A stretch of DNA of 64,000 bases from Pteria penguin (lineage: Eukaryota; Mollusca; Bivalvia; Pterioida; Pteriidae), in assembly GCA_035048485.1 (NCBI GenBank), contig CM068583.1, positions 65,468,306 to 65,532,305 of the forward strand, written 5' to 3'. More notes on this DNA, generated by a model that saw only the letters and a program-made list of their open reading frames with translations, was not told where the DNA came from and made no database searches. The DNA is not shown here. Position 1 is the first letter of the stretch.

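Overview
The window is AT-rich eukaryotic genomic DNA, almost certainly from a marine invertebrate and most likely a bivalve mollusc. That is inferred from intron-exon structure, tRNA-headed SINEs with (AATC)n tails, many TA-flanked MITEs, dispersed 'aaggtcatgg/acagacagac' intronic repeats, and VWDE-type C-terminal domains. No species can be named from the sequence alone.

One minus-strand gene occupies essentially the whole window and runs off both ends. I placed 55 coding exons (e1 at 63829-64000 down to e55 at 2838-3023) plus one alternative first exon (32545-32633). Every junction is phase-compatible. The exons sum to 11,259 nt, exactly 3,753 codons, with no stop. The product is a giant extracellular mosaic protein.

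The core is about 31 copies (M1-M31) of a module I do not recognise. It has about 70-90 residues and six cysteines, spaced roughly C-x7-C-x(20-25)-C-linker-C-x(5-8)-C-x(15-22)-C, and is usually one phase 2-2 exon. Every third to fifth module is split between C3 and C4, and another secreted domain sits in the split: LU (Ly6/uPAR three-finger), LU+vWA, LU+WAP, WAP+linker, or only a linker. Blocks in transcription order: M1 split by LU (62.4-61.4 kb); M2-M5; M6 split by LU+vWA (55.6-50.8 kb); M7-M10; M11 split by a 21-nt microexon; M12-M15, with a Lys/Ser-rich insert and a furin-like site; M16 split by LU (37.9-36.8 kb); M17-M19; M20 split by LU+WAP (31.6-30.1 kb); M21-M23; M24 split by WAP+linker; M25-M28, with a TTKEKS-repeat insert; M29 split by LU (15.5-15.0 kb); M30; a half module M31. 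The protein then enters a VWDE-like beta domain and the start of a von Willebrand type D domain (10.7-2.8 kb), which continues beyond the left edge.

An exon with a signal-peptide-like start lies inside the gene at 32.6 kb and splices in phase into the downstream half. Just upstream, unspliced e29 reads into a stop overlapping AATAAA. The locus may therefore make one giant chain or two separate ones.

Introns are full of minisatellites (15, 28, 33, 35 and 55 bp), MITEs, SINEs and dispersed repeats. Several tandem duplications include or abut 5' splice sites. The left 2.5 kb is a tandemly duplicated AT-rich repeat with long hairpins. I found no rRNA, no functional tRNA, no CRISPR array and no second protein-coding gene.
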